DNA of 64,000 bases from Lyngbya sp. HA4199-MV5 (GTDB lineage: Bacteria > Cyanobacteriota > Cyanobacteriia > Leptolyngbyales > Leptolyngbyaceae): positions 94,509 through 158,508 of the forward strand of contig JAHHHL010000012.1 in NCBI GenBank assembly GCA_019359375.1, written 5' to 3'. The notes beneath the pieces are model-generated. The model was not told the origin of the DNA. It saw only the letters and a list, made by a program, of their open reading frames with translations, and did not search any database. Shown here one piece after another: positions 41,039 to 49,990 of this stretch. The position numbers were made by a program, and so were the translations under genes. The stretch's first letter is position 1; the number at the start of each line of letters is the position of its first letter.

Positions 41039-41205
41039 AGCAGGCAAACGTGAGGCTAAGGATCGTAGCTTTATGAAGGTGCCATTCTGTGCGTAGGGGC
41101 GTGGCATGCGGTAGAAAGTCCGTGCCTTCGCCCAGAGTAATCTGCCGCATGCCGCGCCCGTACACTTAAAAGGCTGAGGTGATCGAAGTGATTTAATTTC
41201 CATTC

Positions 41206-42654
41206 CTAAGCAGGTTCAAGTTTGACGATAATCACTCGATCGGGCACGTTGAGCGCCAGTTCATTATTAGTCAGGCGGGTTGGTGTAACCGTCAAACGAC
41301 CGTCTTCACCCAAAGCATAGACCGCAACGGTACGAATGGACTGCCCTAAGGTGAGCGTGACGGGCAACGCAGGCGGTTGGATTTCGCGGGGTGGTTGAGC
41401 GCTCGTGTCGTAGCTGGAAACCTCGTGCCACAGCGCCAGGTAGAAGGTGCGATCGCGCTTTTGCAAGAGCAGATGATGGAGGTATTGGGTGCGATCGTAG
41501 TTTGCCACACGTCCCGAAAGAGGCTCCTGGTAGCTCGACACGGGGCTGACCGCCAGCGAATAAGCCAGACTACCGGGCGTAAAGTCGGCTCCCGGATCGC
41601 GCAAGAGACCAATGAGATTTTTGACGGCAGTATAAGCAGGTTTCGGTGTCAGGTCATGCCGCAGTAGCCCAAAGTTTGACTCACGCGTTGTTTTTTGTGG
41701 ATCAACGAATTCATCGACAAATTCATAAGAGCAGGTACGCTGAACATTCTTGCGAAAGAACTCAAGAAACAATCGCGGCATGTATTTGGCGTGTACCTTC
41801 TCAGAAACGCCCAGATTGAAGGTTGAATAGCCTGTTTCCGTCGCTGCCATCTGTTTGTACTGAAAGGGCGGACTGTAGGTATCGAAGTTGTAGGGAAATT
41901 CGTCAATGCTAATGGACGGGAAATTGCTGTTCCAGTAGTATTTTGTGGTGGTGTTGTAGTCAAACGGATAGCTAAACGAATTGCCACCGGGATAGGGGTG
42001 AAAGTTGCCCCAGTCAACAGCGCTTGTAAGACTGCCTTTGGGCAACGGGTTTGGGTTGCCGCCTCCAGCATCGTAGGTGACACCCAGCGACGGTCCAATG
42101 ACCTTTAACCCTGCCGTGGCGGTATTACCTTTGATCAGGGTGTAAAGGTCTTTTTGAAACGCAATTACGCCATTCGGAAACCCTTGTCCCTTGTATTTTT
42201 TGTCAAACCGAGACGGAATCCAAAATAGATCTGGCTCATTGGGACCTTCGATCGCATCAATCTTGGCTCCCGCCGCATTCGCCGTTTTAATCTGGTTGAC
42301 GATCGCCTGAATGGTTTGTTCGTTGCCATTAGAACGATCGGGCACATCTGCCACGATCGTCATCCGAATGCCACTGTTGCCCAAATCTTGCGGAAAGCTC
42401 TGGTAAAAGCCATCCCGCACGTTGCGAATGCCCGACGCAATCAGTGCTTGCTTGACTTCGCCATAGCGTTGAGCGTAGGGCGTGTCACTATAGCTCCAGT
42501 GAGTTGCTACACACAAACTATCCACAAAGCGATCGGCACTGCGGGCAGCCTCAGCCGCTATACCTGGATGCAACCCTGGTAGCAGCACAACAGCACCGAT
42601 CGCGGCACACAGCAGGAGGGGAAAGAGTAACCGAAAGCGCGATCGCAACATCAT
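41206..42654 (-). CDS. Secreted glycoside-hydrolase-like protein (TIM barrel)
   Basis: 482 residues with a signal peptide (MMLRSRFRLLFPLLLCAAIGAVVLL). IEGPNEPDLFW carries the NEP acid/base motif of clan GH-A, and AATETGYST carries a candidate nucleophile Glu. The C-terminal 130 residues form beta strands (ALPVTLTLGQSIRTVAVYAL) such as an accessory domain. Substrate unknown. Host chromosomal gene; not part of either mobile element. Confidence 0.75.
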   Translation of the reverse strand: MMLRSRFRLLFPLLLCAAIGAVVLLPGLHPGIAAEAARSADRFVDSLCVATHWSYSDTPYAQRYGEVKQALIASGIRNVRDGFYQSFPQDLGNSGIRMTIVADVPDRSNGNEQTIQAIVNQIKTANAAGAKIDAIEGPNEPDLFWIPSRFDKKYKGQGFPNGVIAFQKDLYTLIKGNTATAGLKVIGPSLGVTYDAGGGNPNPLPKGSLTSAVDWGNFHPYPGGNSFSYPFDYNTTTKYYWNSNFPSISIDEFPYNFDTYSPPFQYKQMAATETGYSTFNLGVSEKVHAKYMPRLFLEFFRKNVQRTCSYEFVDEFVDPQKTTRESNFGLLRHDLTPKPAYTAVKNLIGLLRDPGADFTPGSLAYSLAVSPVSSYQEPLSGRVANYDRTQYLHHLLLQKRDRTFYLALWHEVSSYDTSAQPPREIQPPALPVTLTLGQSIRTVAVYALGEDGRLTVTPTRLTNNELALNVPDRVIIVKLEPA

Positions 42655-42970
42655 GGATTCCTCGATGAATGGGTTTCATAGCCGAGCAACTCAAACCAGG
42701 GCGTTACGTTGGGACTGATACACTCAAGCAGTGGGCGATCGTGTCTACCCTAATGTTTTGTACCGCTAGAAAGACCCGGATGGTATCCTCCAAACGTCAC
42801 GACCGATCGATTCTCATTAGACTTGAGTTACAGCCGTTTTCATTTGCATTCACCACACCCTACACCCCACACCCGTATTCAAAGGACTGTGGCTTACCCA
42901 ATCAGTAATCGCTGTAGTTAACCATCCGCCTTTTTTTCCTCCTTCTACCTCAACGACGTAAGTAACGCTT
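42655..42970. other. Intergenic stretch, nothing identified
   Basis: 316 bases between divergent genes. It contains CACACCCTACACCCCACACCC microrepeats and no clear hairpin or start signal that I can place; promoters for both neighbours are expected here. Confidence 0.6.
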
Positions 42971-43840
42971 ATGGCAGTCCGCAAAGACACGATTTTCGAG
43001 CGCTTTCTGGCACCCGTCGTCAAAACCTTTCTCATTGACCAGGACGGCTTACGGCGGTTTTACGAAAGCATCGATTGGCAAGCCGCTAGCGATCGACTCA
43101 GCGACCCAACCCTGGTTTACCCCGCCTACTACAGCAGCCAAAACTTTCACGGCATCGAAGGCGGCTACCTCAACGTGAGCGCAGCAGTGTCCTATGACCC
43201 CATCACTCAATACGCGCTGCCTCCGGGCGAGGCGATGGTACGCCAGAGCTTTATCGACTCAATTCAAGCAAAACCCCGACGCATTCTCGATTTCGGTTGT
43301 GGTACTGGCTCCACCACGCTATTGCTCAAACGCGCCTTTCCCCAGGCAGAAGTCATTGGGCTAGACCTGTCGCCGCAAATGCTCGTGGTTGCCGAACACA
43401 AAGCAACCCAGGCAGGACTGGAGATTCACTGGCGGCACGGCAATGCTGAACACACCGGTCTGCCCGATGCCTCCTTTGATCTCATCACCGCATCACTCCT
43501 CTTCCACGAAACGCCTCCTGCCGTCTCGCAGGCAATTTTGCGAGAAAGCTATCGGTTGCTAACCGTTGGTGGGGAGATCGCCATCCTGGACGGCAACCAG
43601 AAGATGCTGCGCCAAATCGAGTGGCTCACGCAGATTTTTGAAGAACCCTACATTCAGGCTTACGCAGGCGGCAGTGTGGATGCGTGGCTGGGTGCCGCTC
43701 GTTTTGAAGCAGTCCAAACGCAGGAGTTATGGTGGCTACACCAGATTACACGCGGCGTGAAACCGCTGCCATATCAGTCTGTTCAGTTTGAGTCGCAAGC
43801 AACCGATGGGATGGGCGATCGGCAGTGGGCAATGGGCTAG
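42971..43840 (+). CDS. Class I SAM-dependent methyltransferase (289 aa)
   Basis: ILDFGCGTGSTTLLLKRAFP is motif I, followed by VIGLDLSPQML, HGNAEHTGLPDASFDLITAS and LRESYRLLTVGGEIAIL, the order found in ubiquinone/phosphonate-type small-molecule methyltransferases. An extra N-terminal domain of about 95 residues is present. Substrate unknown. Host gene with good HIP1 content. Confidence 0.85.
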   Translation: MAVRKDTIFERFLAPVVKTFLIDQDGLRRFYESIDWQAASDRLSDPTLVYPAYYSSQNFHGIEGGYLNVSAAVSYDPITQYALPPGEAMVRQSFIDSIQAKPRRILDFGCGTGSTTLLLKRAFPQAEVIGLDLSPQMLVVAEHKATQAGLEIHWRHGNAEHTGLPDASFDLITASLLFHETPPAVSQAILRESYRLLTVGGEIAILDGNQKMLRQIEWLTQIFEEPYIQAYAGGSVDAWLGAARFEAVQTQELWWLHQITRGVKPLPYQSVQFESQATDGMGDRQWAMG

Positions 43841-43919
43841 AAGGAGTTGTTGGTGATTGGTTGTTAGTTGTTAGAGAATAGATTCTCTAGCGCTCCTCAC
43901 TCCTCTCACCTCTCCCTCA

Positions 43920-44627
43920 ATGCTCAAAGCGGTTCTGTTTGACTTCAACGGCATCATCATTAACGATGAGCCACTCCACGAAAAACTGATTAATCAACTC
44001 CTGCTGGAAGAAAACCTGCGACCCAAGCCAGGAGAATTCCGTCAGTTTTGCCTGGGACGGAGCGATCGCGCCTGCCTGACCGATCTGCTCACCCATCGAG
44101 GACGGGTCGTTACAGAGGATTATCTGAGCAAGCTGATCAACCGCAAAGCCGGGTTCTACCAAGACCAGATTGCACAACTTGAAACGCTGCCCATTTATCC
44201 TGGGTTGCAGGACTTCATCTTTAAGCTACGTGCCGCCAGGGTCAAAATGGCGATCGTCAGCGGTGCGCTACAAGTCGAGATTGATTCGGTGCTCAAGCGC
44301 ATCAACCTTAGCGAAGCTTTCCCGGTCATTATTGCGGGCGATCAACGCCTTCCCAGCAAGCCAGAACCGAATGGGTATCTGCTAGCGGTCGATCGCCTCA
44401 ACCAGCTACATCCTGATCTGCATCTCAAACCAGCCGAATGTCTGGCGATCGAAGACACCTTTATTGGCATTGAAGCCGCCAAACGAGCCAAAATTCCCGT
44501 GGTGGGCGTTGCCAACACCTATCCATTTCACATGCTGCAACGCCGTGCGAACTGGACGGTAGACTATCTTTCTGATCTGGAACTCGATCGCGTCCAGCAA
44601 GTCTACGCACATGTAACAAGCCCCTAA
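43920..44627 (+). CDS. HAD-family phosphatase (beta-phosphoglucomutase-like)
   Basis: 235 residues. Motif I is VLFDFNGIIINDEPLHE: the first Asp is kept, the second is Asn (DFN instead of DxD), which is common in a cyanobacterial subgroup. Motif II (MAIVSGA), motif III Lys in SKPEPNGYLLAV, and motif IV (ECLAIEDTFIGIEAA) follow in order. A helical cap lies between motifs I and II. Acts on a small phosphorylated metabolite; which one cannot be told. Confidence 0.85.
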   Translation: MLKAVLFDFNGIIINDEPLHEKLINQLLLEENLRPKPGEFRQFCLGRSDRACLTDLLTHRGRVVTEDYLSKLINRKAGFYQDQIAQLETLPIYPGLQDFIFKLRAARVKMAIVSGALQVEIDSVLKRINLSEAFPVIIAGDQRLPSKPEPNGYLLAVDRLNQLHPDLHLKPAECLAIEDTFIGIEAAKRAKIPVVGVANTYPFHMLQRRANWTVDYLSDLELDRVQQVYAHVTSP

Positions 44628-44680
44628 GCAAGTTAAGACAGGGGAATGTTAAGATGGCTTGGCGAATTTAATCGCATCCT

Positions 44681-44753
44681 GGGGAGTTAGCTCAGTTGGT
44701 AGAGCGCTGCGATCGCACCGCAGAGGTGAGGGGTTCGATTCCCCTACTCTCCA
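44681..44753 (+). tRNA. tRNA-Ala (anticodon CGC)
   Basis: 73 bases. Acceptor GGGGAGT/ACTCTCC with discriminator A; D arm GCTC...GAGC; anticodon stem CTGCG/CGCAG with loop ATCGCAC giving anticodon CGC; T arm AGGGG TTCGATT CCCCT. CCA is not encoded. The anticodon arm is the target of the CAST homing guide, and the transposon is inserted 13 bases past the gene, leaving it intact. Confidence 0.95.
44698..44718 (+). other. CAST homing protospacer with GGTA PAM
   Basis: GGTA (44698-44701) followed by GAGCGCTGCGATCGCAC (44702-44718), identical over 17 bases to the spacer of the homing guide at 44929-44945. The PAM fits the GTN requirement known for Cas12k. The element end is 66 bp beyond the PAM. 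Confidence 0.9.
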
Positions 44754-44761
44754 TCTCTGTT

Positions 44762-44887
44762 GTTGTTGTACGTTCGCACATCAAATGTCGCTTTTCGCAC
44801 ATTGGTGTCGTTTTAGGGTATTTTTGCCACATTCGCACATTGATGTCGTTAAATGAGAGTTTACTGGCGTTTCGCACATCAATGTCG
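44762..44887. mobile_element. Right (CRISPR-proximal) end of the V-K CAST
   Basis: The element begins TGTACG at 44767; 44762-44766 (GTTGT) is the expected 5-bp target duplication, to be compared with the far end. Four end repeats of the form TTCGCACAT...TGTCG lie at 44773, 44794, 44832 and 44871, the arrangement of TnsB sites in Tn7-like ends. The other end, with tnsB, tnsC and tniQ, is beyond the window, so the element is longer than 19.2 kb. Confidence 0.85.
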
Positions 44888-44928
44888 TTTTCGCTGATAT
44901 CATAAGATTAAGCGAACTGAGCTTAATA

Positions 44929-44982
44929 GTGCGATCGCAGCGCTCCTTTCAGCCCTCCAAAGCTTTCACTTAAAAACTAGTT
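44929..44982 (-). CRISPR. Delocalised homing guide (degenerate repeat plus 17-nt spacer)
   Basis: On the minus strand a 37-base unit (44946-44982) keeps only the 3' part of the repeat (GGAGGGCTGAAAG) and is followed by GAGCGCTGCGATCGCAC (44929-44945), an exact match to the tRNA-Ala gene. GGAGGGCT can pair with AGTCCTCC at the 3' part of the tracrRNA over all 8 bases, better than the array repeats do. This is the known homing-guide design of V-K CAST elements. Confidence 0.85.
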
Positions 44983-45093
44983 CTTTCAGCCCACCCATTG
45001 CTGGGAAGGCGATTGCGACTTCACCTGTCTGACTGCAATATTTATCGCCTTTTCCTCTTTCAGCCCGCCCATTGCTGGGAAGGCGATTGCGAC
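44983..45093 (-). CRISPR. Type V-K CRISPR array, 2 repeats and 1 spacer
   Basis: Two 37-bp repeats (44983-45019 and 45057-45093) differ at one base and flank one 37-bp spacer (45020-45056). Transcribed on the minus strand each repeat starts GTCGCAATCGCC and ends GGGCTGAAAG, the usual V-K ending. The homing unit abuts the second repeat without a normal spacer. I cannot identify the spacer target. Confidence 0.9.
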
Positions 45094-45284
45094 TCCCAGC
45101 GCTAAAATCCTTTTCCTGCAAGCTCTCCAGGCTAGCTTTTGGCAAACCTATCTAAAAAGTACTCTTCCAACTTTCTTGAGAACTCATACTGACAATTTTC
45201 AAATTAATGAAAGTATTGCCAGGAAAAGGTTTCAGGGTTTTGGCAAAACTTCCAGGGTTTTTGCCCTTGCTCCGGTTTGCCAAA

Positions 45285-45622
45285 AATATTGGAGGACTCC
45301 TCCTTGATCGGAGGCGATTCAGTAGCCGCCACTTCAGACACATCATCACATCTAAAAATTGAGGCGGTGATGCTCCTGTACCCTCACGTAGTGAAGGCTT
45401 AACTTACTTTTGCTGGGCGCGCACCTGCGCTACATTTGAAGAACAGACTCGACTAATGCAGCTTCCCATCCACACACAAAGCTCAAAATGAAATCTGCAC
45501 CAGGATGGCAGTCAGTAAGCGGACAGCTACCAGGGCCGGAAAGCACAGTCGTCTCACGACGACCAAACTGGCCCACATTTTTCACAGTTCAGCGGCTTAG
45601 GAAGCTTAAACTGCGGCGCTTT
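45285..45622 (-). ncRNA. tracrRNA of the V-K CAST
   Basis: Lies between cas12k and the array, same strand. In order it contains AAAGCGCCGC, CCCTGGTAGCTG, GGTGCGCGCCCAGCA, GTGGCGGCTACTGAATCGCC and CTCCGATCAAGGAGGAG followed by TCCTCC. These recall, from memory, the Scytonema CAST tracrRNA (GCGCCGC, CCCTGGTAGCTG, GGTGCGCTCCCAGCA, GTGGCTACTGAATC, CCCCCGATCAAGGGGG). The 3' AGTCCTCC is the anti-repeat. Ends are approximate. Confidence 0.85.
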
Positions 45623-45651
45623 AGTATGTATATTAACTTGTCAAGGTTCAA
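45623..45651 (-). promoter_or_regulatory. Promoter of the tracrRNA
   Basis: Minus strand TTGAAC (45646-45651) and CATACT (45623-45628) with 17-bp spacing, just before the predicted 5' end AAAGCGCCGC. An overlapping TTGACA (45639-45644) may be an alternative -35. Confidence 0.6.
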
Positions 45652-45669
45652 CTGTACTAAAGAGTGAAA

Positions 45670-47637
45670 TTATTCTGTGGCGATCGTCCGTGTATGGTAG
45701 GCGGTGATCGCCACTTCTTTTGCCTGTTCTTGAGGGGTGCCTTGGAACGGTTGAAAGCCTATCTCTACCGTGATGCCAAATTGCTGAGCTTTGCAACAGA
45801 TTGTTGCAACGAGCCTGTCATAGGACGATTGATGAATAGTCTCGCGGTACTTTTTAGCGCATTGTTTTTGAGCCGCAACTGAACCCGGACATTTCTGTTC
45901 AGCCCTCGCTGTAATCTCACTATCAAGCAATTCTCGAAGATGCGTCAGGTTTGGAACAGCAATGTTGCCTGCTTGATAGGCTTGAGCAAGTTGGATAATC
46001 GCCTTTGCTTGCAAGCGGTCAACGTACTGACCTAATTCTGATTCTGACGGTTGGTATGCCACACCTCGCTTCTGATTTTTATGCCGTCGTAGAGCATTTT
46101 GCTGCTGCTGTTGGTGCTGACGGTTAAGCAGGTGGTGGCGATCGCCGAGCAAGGTGCGCGATGTGCGGTAGGTCAGCACATCTTCCGTTCTGCCATTGGC
46201 AACGGCGGCTGTGATCAGGTTCTCCAGCCCAATACTGAGTCCAACCAAAATTTCAGGATTGCCTTGGTAAGGGTTCTGACTGCGGCGCTGGGGCAAATTA
46301 GTCAGGCGACTGAGAGTGGAGGCATTACGCTGTTGGAACTTTCTCCGGTCTTCTGCCAACTCATGTTCAGGGGTTTCAAGAGTCTGATTCCTGATAGCTT
46401 TAGCTAGTTTCTCTTGCTGAACTTGCAAGGTTCCTTCTGCGGTCATCAAGCGAGTATCAAAGGTGCAGTAAAGAGCGAGATGGTTAACATTCCAGGGTGC
46501 ACCGTTGCCCTCGCCCTCTCTCCAAGCCAGTATGGCTGAACTGAGGGTGAGTAAGCCTGCTGGATAAGTGTCTTCATTGGCTCGATAGGCTTGCCAATCG
46601 TCTAGAAAACGCTGAAAGAAGGGCAGTTGTCGTTGGTCGCAGTACAACCGGAATGGATATTCTTTGTTAGTCTTGAACCAATTTTTGATATCAGGACTAG
46701 CCGCTTTAAGGCATTTATTGATGCCATTGAAGCTAACGGCAATTCTATCGTTTGTCGTTTTGCCCCAGAGTATATCTGTGGAACTGCCGTAGAGAATGGG
46801 ATAGGGTATGGAGTCTGGTCGAGTGAGTAGTTTGAATTGCCACTCTCTCGCTTGGGCGACGCTCTCAGAAATCTGCTGTGTTGCGATCGCCAGCGTCTCC
46901 AGAAACTCTTCCCCGGTCAAATCTCGTCCTTTGGGCAAGCGGGCGCTAAGCTGCTCTGCAAGCTGTTCTATTTCTTTTTGTTTGCGATGAATACGGTGGG
47001 CAAATTTCTCCGGGTCTTCTTCGGTTTCAGAAATTTTGCAGCCGTTCTTGAGCAAGTGCGCGATCGCGCAACGACCTAGGATATCGTCTGTAGCCTCATA
47101 GACTTCAAACAGACGAGTCATCAGACTCACAGGGCTGGAAGCGTTAGCCTGCCCTTCTGTCGTATAGCGCTCCTCCGTGTCGGGCTCTAGTTGGGTTTCA
47201 GGTTCTGCATTGAGCTGGCTCAGCACATCTTGCGCTCGGTGTTGAATGGCTTCAAGCGTGGAACCACTGAGTTTAATTAATTCAGCATCACTCTTCACCA
47301 CATCCAGCCATCGCTGTTTACCATCTAGACGGCGGCGACGGTTCTGCTGGAGCGCTAACCAAGATTCGTAGGTGTACGTCGTCATGAGAATGGCAGAGGC
47401 ATAGAAGCGCCCAGGCTGACCCGAAGAAACCTTCCTAAGCGCCTCATCGCAGAGTTCTTTAACAGCGCTGTTTGGCAGGGTACCTTTGCGTTGCCAGGTT
47501 TCAAACTTGGGATGCTGACTGACTCGCTTCAGCAGTTCGTTGACCAGAGGGGTATTTTGCTCAGTCATGAGATGCCAGAGGGGACGACGAATGAACTCCG
47601 GGGCGGTCAAGCGGCAATGGATGGTGATATAGCTCAT
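45670..47637 (-). CDS. cas12k: Cas12k, RNA-guided target selector of a type V-K CAST
   Basis: 655 residues, the usual Cas12k length. It starts MSYITIHCRLTAPEFIRRPL and continues LVNELLKRVSQHPKFETWQRKG and GRFYASAILMTTYTYESWLALQ, closely like known Cas12k proteins. The RuvC-type region shows VGLSIGLENLITAAVANG in place of the catalytic D..G motif, so the nuclease is inactive, as in the family. It binds tracrRNA and crRNA, selects a target next to a GTN PAM and recruits TniQ, TnsC and TnsB for insertion. Those partners lie outside the window. Upstream DNA contains inverted repeats shared with a divergent HTH gene. Confidence 0.95.
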   Translation of the reverse strand: MSYITIHCRLTAPEFIRRPLWHLMTEQNTPLVNELLKRVSQHPKFETWQRKGTLPNSAVKELCDEALRKVSSGQPGRFYASAILMTTYTYESWLALQQNRRRRLDGKQRWLDVVKSDAELIKLSGSTLEAIQHRAQDVLSQLNAEPETQLEPDTEERYTTEGQANASSPVSLMTRLFEVYEATDDILGRCAIAHLLKNGCKISETEEDPEKFAHRIHRKQKEIEQLAEQLSARLPKGRDLTGEEFLETLAIATQQISESVAQAREWQFKLLTRPDSIPYPILYGSSTDILWGKTTNDRIAVSFNGINKCLKAASPDIKNWFKTNKEYPFRLYCDQRQLPFFQRFLDDWQAYRANEDTYPAGLLTLSSAILAWREGEGNGAPWNVNHLALYCTFDTRLMTAEGTLQVQQEKLAKAIRNQTLETPEHELAEDRRKFQQRNASTLSRLTNLPQRRSQNPYQGNPEILVGLSIGLENLITAAVANGRTEDVLTYRTSRTLLGDRHHLLNRQHQQQQQNALRRHKNQKRGVAYQPSESELGQYVDRLQAKAIIQLAQAYQAGNIAVPNLTHLRELLDSEITARAEQKCPGSVAAQKQCAKKYRETIHQSSYDRLVATICCKAQQFGITVEIGFQPFQGTPQEQAKEVAITAYHTRTIATE

Positions 47638-47716
47638 GGTTTGTAACGACCTAGAGGGTCAAGCTACTGAGAAGTTTTAAGTGATCCAATAACAGTTCAA
47701 GCGTACTGCTATTCTA

Positions 47717-47753
47717 TGAGGCATCATACCTCAAACCTTGTCACTGCGACAAG
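47717..47753. promoter_or_regulatory. Operator-like inverted repeats between cas12k and the HTH gene
   Basis: TGAGG..CCTCA (47717-47733) and CTTGTC..GACAAG (47737-47753) lie in the 125-bp divergent gap. They are candidate sites for the neighbouring HTH protein or another CAST regulator. Confidence 0.5.
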
Positions 47754-47762
47754 CTACCTGGC

Positions 47763-48086
47763 ATGGCTCTTGCTCCTCGAACCCCATCTCATACACACTG
47801 GTGTGCGTTACAGCTTTATCTACAATTGGCGCACAACGAATTGATGGAAATTGAGGCGTTTCTGCGGCTTTGGGATGTGTCGCGGGAAGAATTAGCGTTC
47901 ATCTGTGACTGTTCAGTGACAACAGTGAACCACTGGTTTTCGCAGGGAGAGCACCGCCGCTTTCCCAGTGAGAAGCATCAGCAGAAGCTAGCTCTGGCTC
48001 ACCATATTTGGACGACGATCGAGACAGAGCCAGAGTATTTGCAGGTATTGCGGGAGATGTATCACAAGAAGCCACGCAGGCGCTAA
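47763..48086 (+). CDS. HTH regulator divergent from cas12k (107 aa)
   Basis: ELAFICDCSVTTVNHWFSQGEHRRFPSEKHQQKLA is a helix-turn-helix followed by a basic segment; the end is KKPRRR. V-K CAST elements commonly carry a repressor in this place (MerR-like CvkR is the described example). This one looks different from MerR and shares its core style with the frameshifted protein at 54600 (ICSRSTSTVRCWFRRGRSYRRP). Likely controls cas12k. Confidence 0.7.
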   Translation: MALAPRTPSHTHWCALQLYLQLAHNELMEIEAFLRLWDVSREELAFICDCSVTTVNHWFSQGEHRRFPSEKHQQKLALAHHIWTTIETEPEYLQVLREMYHKKPRRR

Positions 48087-48183
48087 CTCAGCAGGGCTTG
48101 TCAGATGGCAAGTTTTTCTTGTCAGACCAAAGATTGAAGCTTACGGTGATGGCTGGAGCGATCGCATCCCAATCGCTGCTTGA

Positions 48184-48870
<687 letters not shown>

Positions 48871-48902
48871 AGTTGATGCTCCCTAAAGAGCTACGGTAAA
48901 AC

Positions 48903-49820
48903 TTACGTACCTTCATATCGACTAATGCCAAAGGCAATGTAATTGTAGGGAATCAGTTGATCACGACCATAGTCTTTAACAATCTGACCTGTGCTGGTGT
49001 CGTAAATCCAGTCGCTCCAATCCCAGACACGAGTGAGTGTTTCGGGAACCTGTACTGCAATATAAACGCCCTCAGCCAAACGAGCACCCATTGGGTTATG
49101 GCTGAAATCTAGACCAATCTGGATATCTTGGACGGCAACGTTTTTGCGACGATTGGCGATCGCTTTGGTTAGCCCGATCGCCATTTCAGACAACGGCTTG
49201 ATGGCAGGTTGCACAGTGGTTGCCAGCTTCAAGCCAGTTTTGAAGGCATCGGAATCTAGAAACTTAATCGCGGCTTCATCTTCTTCGTTTTTAACATTGA
49301 CGGTATAGCACTTGAAAACCAGCCCGTCGTTACCAATATTCAAGCCCAGGAAGACCGGGTAGTTGAGCAGGGCAGCGCGTTCGCCTTCCCGGACTCGATA
49401 GGTGCTGTTGAAGTGGAGATGTTCAGTGACATCGGGAAGTTGATTCTGAGCATAAAAGTCGAACAGAATTTGATGGGTGCCACTACCAGGATAAGCAGCT
49501 ACACGCAGAGCGTTAAGAGTGATTTTGATGCGATCGCTTTTCAGGGTGAAGTCAGGAGCAATGTTGCTGGCAGACAGAATCGGTAGGTCACGGCTGTTAG
49601 GAGGAGCAGGGGCAAGGTAGCCAAGGGTGTGAGCCGTGTGCTGCCAGGGTTTGTCACCCAGAAAAGAGCGGACCCCGTAGGTTTCAAGCTCCTCCTGCTC
49701 CACAGACTCTAAAATCTCAGCCGCACCGTTGTCACCCATTTCATACAGTTTGGCAGCCGCCTCAGCAGAAGGCAATTTCCCAAGTACAGGTAAGTCATCA
49801 AACCAAAGAGCAGTGTTCAT
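48903..49820 (-). CDS. Unknown protein of the CHAT-STAND operon (305 aa)
   Basis: The ATG at 49820 overlaps the HicB-like gene by 23 bases. A helical N-terminal 60 residues (LPSAEAAAKLYEMGDNGAAE) is followed by a beta-rich domain with a conserved-looking core (DRIKITLNALRVAAYPGSGTHQILFDFYAQNQ), then a second beta region ending in YNYIAFGISRYEGT. No enzyme motif is visible. As the third gene of a protease-NTPase operon it may be the substrate or effector; this is inference. Confidence 0.7.
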   Translation of the reverse strand: MNTALWFDDLPVLGKLPSAEAAAKLYEMGDNGAAEILESVEQEELETYGVRSFLGDKPWQHTAHTLGYLAPAPPNSRDLPILSASNIAPDFTLKSDRIKITLNALRVAAYPGSGTHQILFDFYAQNQLPDVTEHLHFNSTYRVREGERAALLNYPVFLGLNIGNDGLVFKCYTVNVKNEEDEAAIKFLDSDAFKTGLKLATTVQPAIKPLSEMAIGLTKAIANRRKNVAVQDIQIGLDFSHNPMGARLAEGVYIAVQVPETLTRVWDWSDWIYDTSTGQIVKDYGRDQLIPYNYIAFGISRYEGT

Positions 49821-49980
49821 AAGACCCAACATCCATTGATAAATAATCTTCGATCGCTTCATAGAGATTCTGCCAAAGCTTCTCAAAGGTATCCCCCTGA
49901 GTTGCACAGCCCGAAATGGCTGGCACTTCCGCCCAGAATCCGCCCTCTTCTGCTTCATGAATTACTACTTTGATTTTCAT
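49798..49980 (-). CDS. HicB-like small protein (60 aa)
   Basis: MKIKVVIHEAEEGGFWAEVPAISGCATQGDTFEKLWQNLYEAIEDYL is the HicB partial RNase H-like fold, as in antitoxins of HicAB systems. The ATG at 49980 is 10 bases after the CHAT-STAND gene. No HicA toxin is nearby. Its place between the protease-NTPase and the 305-aa gene suggests it took on a role in that system. Confidence 0.8.
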   Translation of the reverse strand: MKIKVVIHEAEEGGFWAEVPAISGCATQGDTFEKLWQNLYEAIEDYLSMDVGSYEHCSLV

Positions 49981-49990
49981 TAGAGTGTAG

